A stretch of 8,532 nt of DNA, taken from Candidatus Parcubacteria bacterium. GTDB taxonomy: Bacteria; Patescibacteria; Paceibacteria; UBA6257; HR35. Both the position numbers and the translations under genes were made by a program. Shown in pieces: positions 6,488 to 8,532 of the stretch. The notes under the pieces were generated by a model. That model was not told where the DNA came from. It made no database searches and saw only the letters and a list, made by a program, of their open reading frames with translations. Location of the stretch: assembly GCA_026004535.1 (NCBI GenBank), contig BPJI01000011.1, positions 1 to 8,532 of the forward strand. The letters run 5' to 3'. Each line of letters opens with the position of its first letter. Position 1 is the first letter of the stretch.

Positions 6488-6529
6488 AATTGACTAGAAA
6501 TTAAGAATTAAAAATTAAGAACTAACAAC
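6488..6529. repeat. Heptanucleotide repeat, right flank, inverted to the left one
   Basis: Read on the minus strand from 6529 the units are GTTGTTA, GTTCTTA, ATTTTTA, ATTCTTA, ATTTCTA, then a degenerate GTCAATT. The exact 14-mer of the left flank recurs here in opposite orientation (6502-6515). A looser 7-nt periodicity (GTAATTN) continues inward to about 6465. The repeat touches the last base(s) of the GT2 stop codon (6529-6531). Confidence 0.72.
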
Positions 6530-7200
6530 TAACTCATCAACATCTTCATCAATGTTTTGATTCCATTTATTAAATTTTGTTTTTTAGTTTTGCTTAGGGA
6601 ATACTCAGTATAAAAAACATCTATTGGAACTTCACAATACTTAAGTTTATGACGAGCAATTTCATAAATAACTCTGCTTTCAAAATCATAATCCTCTGAT
6701 TGTATATCTATTAAGTTTATTGCTTTTTGATTATAACCCCTAAATCCTGACTGACTATCTGAAACATAAAGTTCATAGATGCTAAAAGTTAAAACATTAG
6801 CCAGAAAATTTGCTATTCGGTTAAAACGAGGCATTTTATTCTTCCTGTTCAAAAATCTAGATCCCAAGACAACCTCATACCCTTCTTTCAATTTTTCATA
6901 GATTTTTCTTATATCCTTAGGATTATGCTGTCCATCTCCATCAATAGTTATCACATAAGAGGCGTTTTTAAGTTTTGCATATTCAATACCTGTTTTTACA
7001 GCTGCCCCTTTTCCCCGATTTATTATGTGCCTCAACACCTTTGCTCCTGATTTTTGCGCAACTTCGTAAGTATTATCACTTGAACCATCATCGATTACAA
7101 TAATATTTTCAAAACCTTGCTTCTTGATGTCCGATATTACTTTGCTTATAACTTTAGACTCATTATAAGCCGGTATAAGTATATAGACCTTACCCTTCAT
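6529..7200 (-). CDS. DPM1-like family 2 glycosyltransferase (polyprenyl-phosphate sugar synthase type)
   Basis: A 223-residue GT2 enzyme of the dolichyl-phosphate-mannose-synthase type without membrane domain. Motifs: YILIPAYNES (6-15), NIIVIDDGSSDNT (32-44), HIINRGKGAAVKTGIEYA (58-75), YVITIDGDGQHNP (82-94, metal site D87/D89), VVLGSRF (110-116) and DSQSGFRGYNQKA (148-160). Enzymes of this group move a sugar from a nucleotide donor to a polyprenyl phosphate on the inner membrane face, providing lipid-linked sugars for surface glycans. Which sugar cannot be told. The protein has no transmembrane segment of its own, which fits a need for a membrane partner such as the DUF2304 protein downstream. 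The start is ATG without Shine-Dalgarno. The stop codon lies at the edge of a heptanucleotide repeat, so the last residues may have been altered by an insertion. Confidence 0.9.
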   Translation of the reverse strand: MKGKVYILIPAYNESKVISKVISDIKKQGFENIIVIDDGSSDNTYEVAQKSGAKVLRHIINRGKGAAVKTGIEYAKLKNASYVITIDGDGQHNPKDIRKIYEKLKEGYEVVLGSRFLNRKNKMPRFNRIANFLANVLTFSIYELYVSDSQSGFRGYNQKAINLIDIQSEDYDFESRVIYEIARHKLKYCEVPIDVFYTEYSLSKTKKQNLINGIKTLMKMLMS

Positions 7201-7235
7201 AAACTGGTTAATGCTTTTAAAATTTATTTAATTTT

Positions 7236-7263
7236 AATATATTTTCCATTATTTATCAGTTAA
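7236..7263 (-). promoter_or_regulatory. Candidate promoter for the GT2/four-helix/DUF2304 unit
   Basis: TTAACT (7263-7258) and TATATT (7241-7236) on the minus strand are 16 nt apart, in the 72-nt gap between the P-loop gene and the GT2. The -10 matches at five of six bases, the -35 at four. Cotranscription from the P-loop gene is the alternative, as no terminator is seen in the gap. Confidence 0.28.
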
Positions 7264-7272
7264 TACAATCTT

Positions 7273-8250
7273 TTAGACATCCTCTGGATATAGACTCATT
7301 AAAAATCTTTCGAAATCTGGATTATTTCTATAAATCGGAGGGATTAAAGAGTCTAAATACTCCCTATAAAAAGTTCCCCTATCTATAAGCCGACCGTTAA
7401 AATATTGTTCCAAAATCTCTTTAGGAACCATATTTGCAATCTGACTAAAGGCATTTTGAAACTCACTTTTAAACCTTTCTATAAATTCTAGTAAATTAGC
7501 TAAAGAATAAGAATCTAAATCGAAGTTTTCTGATTGATAAGTGAGTGCACACGATATTTTTAAAATTAAATAATAATGCCCACCGCAAAGATTAACAAAT
7601 TTGTCTATTTGATAATCAAGATCTTCTCTTTGTTCCTCATTAAAACCGGCTTTCGTAAATCTTAAAAGATATTCTTTTGCCGAATTCAAATCAGCCCAAA
7701 TAGCAGGCGCTTTCACGAATACCTTTAAACTGTTTTTACCAGCAGGCGAGTTGTTTGACGAAAACGATCTTAAAATTTCTTCTGGATGTCTCATCACTAC
7801 AACTTCAATCCTTCTTGCATTTTCAACATCATGTTCATTATTAAAACTAAGAAGGTCTTCTGGTTCTTGAGCAACTATCTCATCTACCAACTTTACGGCC
7901 CAATTTTTGCCTAAACCTTCAATTTTCTCTCTTAAACCAATTGCCAGAAATCTGGCAAATGTAGATGTGCCTGATCTTGGAGGTCCATAAACAACTATGG
8001 TAATGTTGTTTGAATTATTAGATACTAATACTAATTTAGCAAATATTTCGTCTAATGCTGAATTTAGTGCTTCTATCAATGAAGATGGAGCTTGATCTTT
8101 AGTTAAAGGGTTAGTAGAAGATGAAGGTAGTCTTCTATAATCTAAATAGTCACTAAAGTTAAGTCTTTGCTCTGGATTTCCTTGTCTTGAAGGGGATTGA
8201 TTCCACTTTGCCAAAGCAGATCTAATTTTTACAAAAATAGATTCAATCAT
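7273..8250 (-). CDS. P-loop NTPase-like protein with altered Walker A
   Basis: A 325-residue protein of unknown role. Residues 1-60 are polar with a serine/proline-rich stretch. NITIVVYGPPRSGTSTFARFLA (82-103) has the shape of a strand, P-loop and helix, but the Walker A lysine is T95. VVVMRHPEEILRSF (150-163) is a later core strand. FVNLCGGHYYLILKISCAL (218-236) resembles the GGHPYLL region of STAND/AAA-like ATPases, just after the nucleotide domain, so I favour that class. A sulfotransferase-like PRSGTS loop is the alternative. No Walker B acidic pair is clear; LVDEI (121-125) is a candidate. The C-terminal 80 residues are helical and match the product of the gene upstream, so they are tandem paralogues, 21 nt apart. 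No Shine-Dalgarno sequence is seen. Confidence 0.6.
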   Translation of the reverse strand: MIESIFVKIRSALAKWNQSPSRQGNPEQRLNFSDYLDYRRLPSSSTNPLTKDQAPSSLIEALNSALDEIFAKLVLVSNNSNNITIVVYGPPRSGTSTFARFLAIGLREKIEGLGKNWAVKLVDEIVAQEPEDLLSFNNEHDVENARRIEVVVMRHPEEILRSFSSNNSPAGKNSLKVFVKAPAIWADLNSAKEYLLRFTKAGFNEEQREDLDYQIDKFVNLCGGHYYLILKISCALTYQSENFDLDSYSLANLLEFIERFKSEFQNAFSQIANMVPKEILEQYFNGRLIDRGTFYREYLDSLIPPIYRNNPDFERFLMSLYPEDV

Positions 8251-8271
8251 AGTATCTAATTAAATCATAAC

Positions 8272-8532
8272 TTAAGATTCAAACAAAGACAAAGCAAAAT
8301 TTTCAAAAGCTTTACTATTTCTATATTTTAATGGAATAATACTATCTAAATAAGGATCTCCTAGATTTTTTTGTTTAAAGTATTGAACTACCCTATATTT
8401 ACCAGCTAGTTTTAAAGCTGTTTCAAAAACTACTTGAAGACAGTCTGCAAAAAATGATATAAAATTAGGAAATTTTTCTTCAAAATCATGTTGTGTAAAT
8501 TCTCCTGTATTTACTAAATTAGATAAAAACTC
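8272..8532 (-). CDS. Tandem paralogue of the P-loop protein, C-terminal part
   Basis: An open frame enters from the right edge of the window and gives 86 residues before a TAA at 8272-8274. Its end reads YLDSIIPLKYRNSKAFENFALSLFES, which matches YLDSLIPPIYRNNPDFERFLMSLYPE at the end of the neighbouring P-loop protein; the preceding helix (QVVFETALKLAGKYRVVQYF) also lines up with QNAFSQIANMVPKEILEQYF. The two are therefore homologous and arranged head to tail, 21 nt apart, so probably cotranscribed. Sequence identity is moderate, so the duplication is not recent. Whether the missing N-terminal part has an intact Walker A cannot be seen here. Confidence 0.8.
   Translation of the reverse strand, partial: EFLSNLVNTGEFTQHDFEEKFPNFISFFADCLQVVFETALKLAGKYRVVQYFKQKNLGDPYLDSIIPLKYRNSKAFENFALSLFES

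Noticed and set aside
6032..6529. CRISPR array or insertion sequence
   Set aside because: The repeats are 7 bp and contiguous with no spacers, and no transposase or Cas gene is present.
7960..8010. Sulfotransferase from the PRSGTS loop
   Set aside because: The following GGHxYLI region and overall layout fit a STAND/AAA-like protein better; kept only as an alternative.

Overview
The window is AT-rich and dense with genes on the minus strand. Eleven of its twelve recognisable coding regions read right to left, and one reads left to right at the left end. UGA is used as a stop (genes ending at 632, 786, 1862 and 2812), so the code is standard. Most starts have no Shine-Dalgarno sequence, and several genes overlap by the 4-nt ATGA junction. 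A DPM1-like GT2 with a DUF2304 protein, an rRNA-IVS-type four-helix-bundle gene, an NYN nuclease-like gene and a run of glycosyltransferases suggest a small-genome uncultivated bacterium, for example Patescibacteria/CPR. This is an inference from gene style; there is no marker gene here.

Layout, left to right. 126-632 (+) encodes a ParB/sulfiredoxin-like domain protein with a DGHHR motif. It converges on a minus-strand glycan operon: GT4 (2812-4029), a GNT-I-like GT-A enzyme (1862-2815) and an FkbM methyltransferase (786-1865). These are joined by ATGA overlaps and end at a probable terminator (666-688). Upstream lies an NYN-domain gene (5017-5592) followed closely by a GT2 gene (4172-4993). 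Between the NYN start codon and the previous unit is the strongest factor-independent terminator of the window, whose U tract ends 2 nt before the ATG; a good promoter lies just upstream of the hairpin. The previous unit is a polyprenyl-phosphate-type GT2 (6529-7200) and its usual partner DUF2304 (5681-6025), separated by a four-helix-bundle gene (6105-6452) flanked by inverted heptanucleotide repeats. At the right end are a P-loop protein with an altered Walker A (7273-8250) and the C-terminus of a tandem paralogue (8272-8532, cut by the window edge).

Functional picture: the three GT2/GT4/GT-A enzymes, FkbM and the DPM1-like GT2/DUF2304 pair would build and decorate a cell-surface polysaccharide or glycolipid, with sugars supplied on a lipid phosphate carrier. 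The NYN, four-helix, ParB-like and P-loop genes have no clear place in that pathway. The features most worth a second look are the terminator touching the NYN start codon, the repeat-bounded four-helix cassette that appears to have split a conserved gene pair, and the tandem P-loop paralogues.
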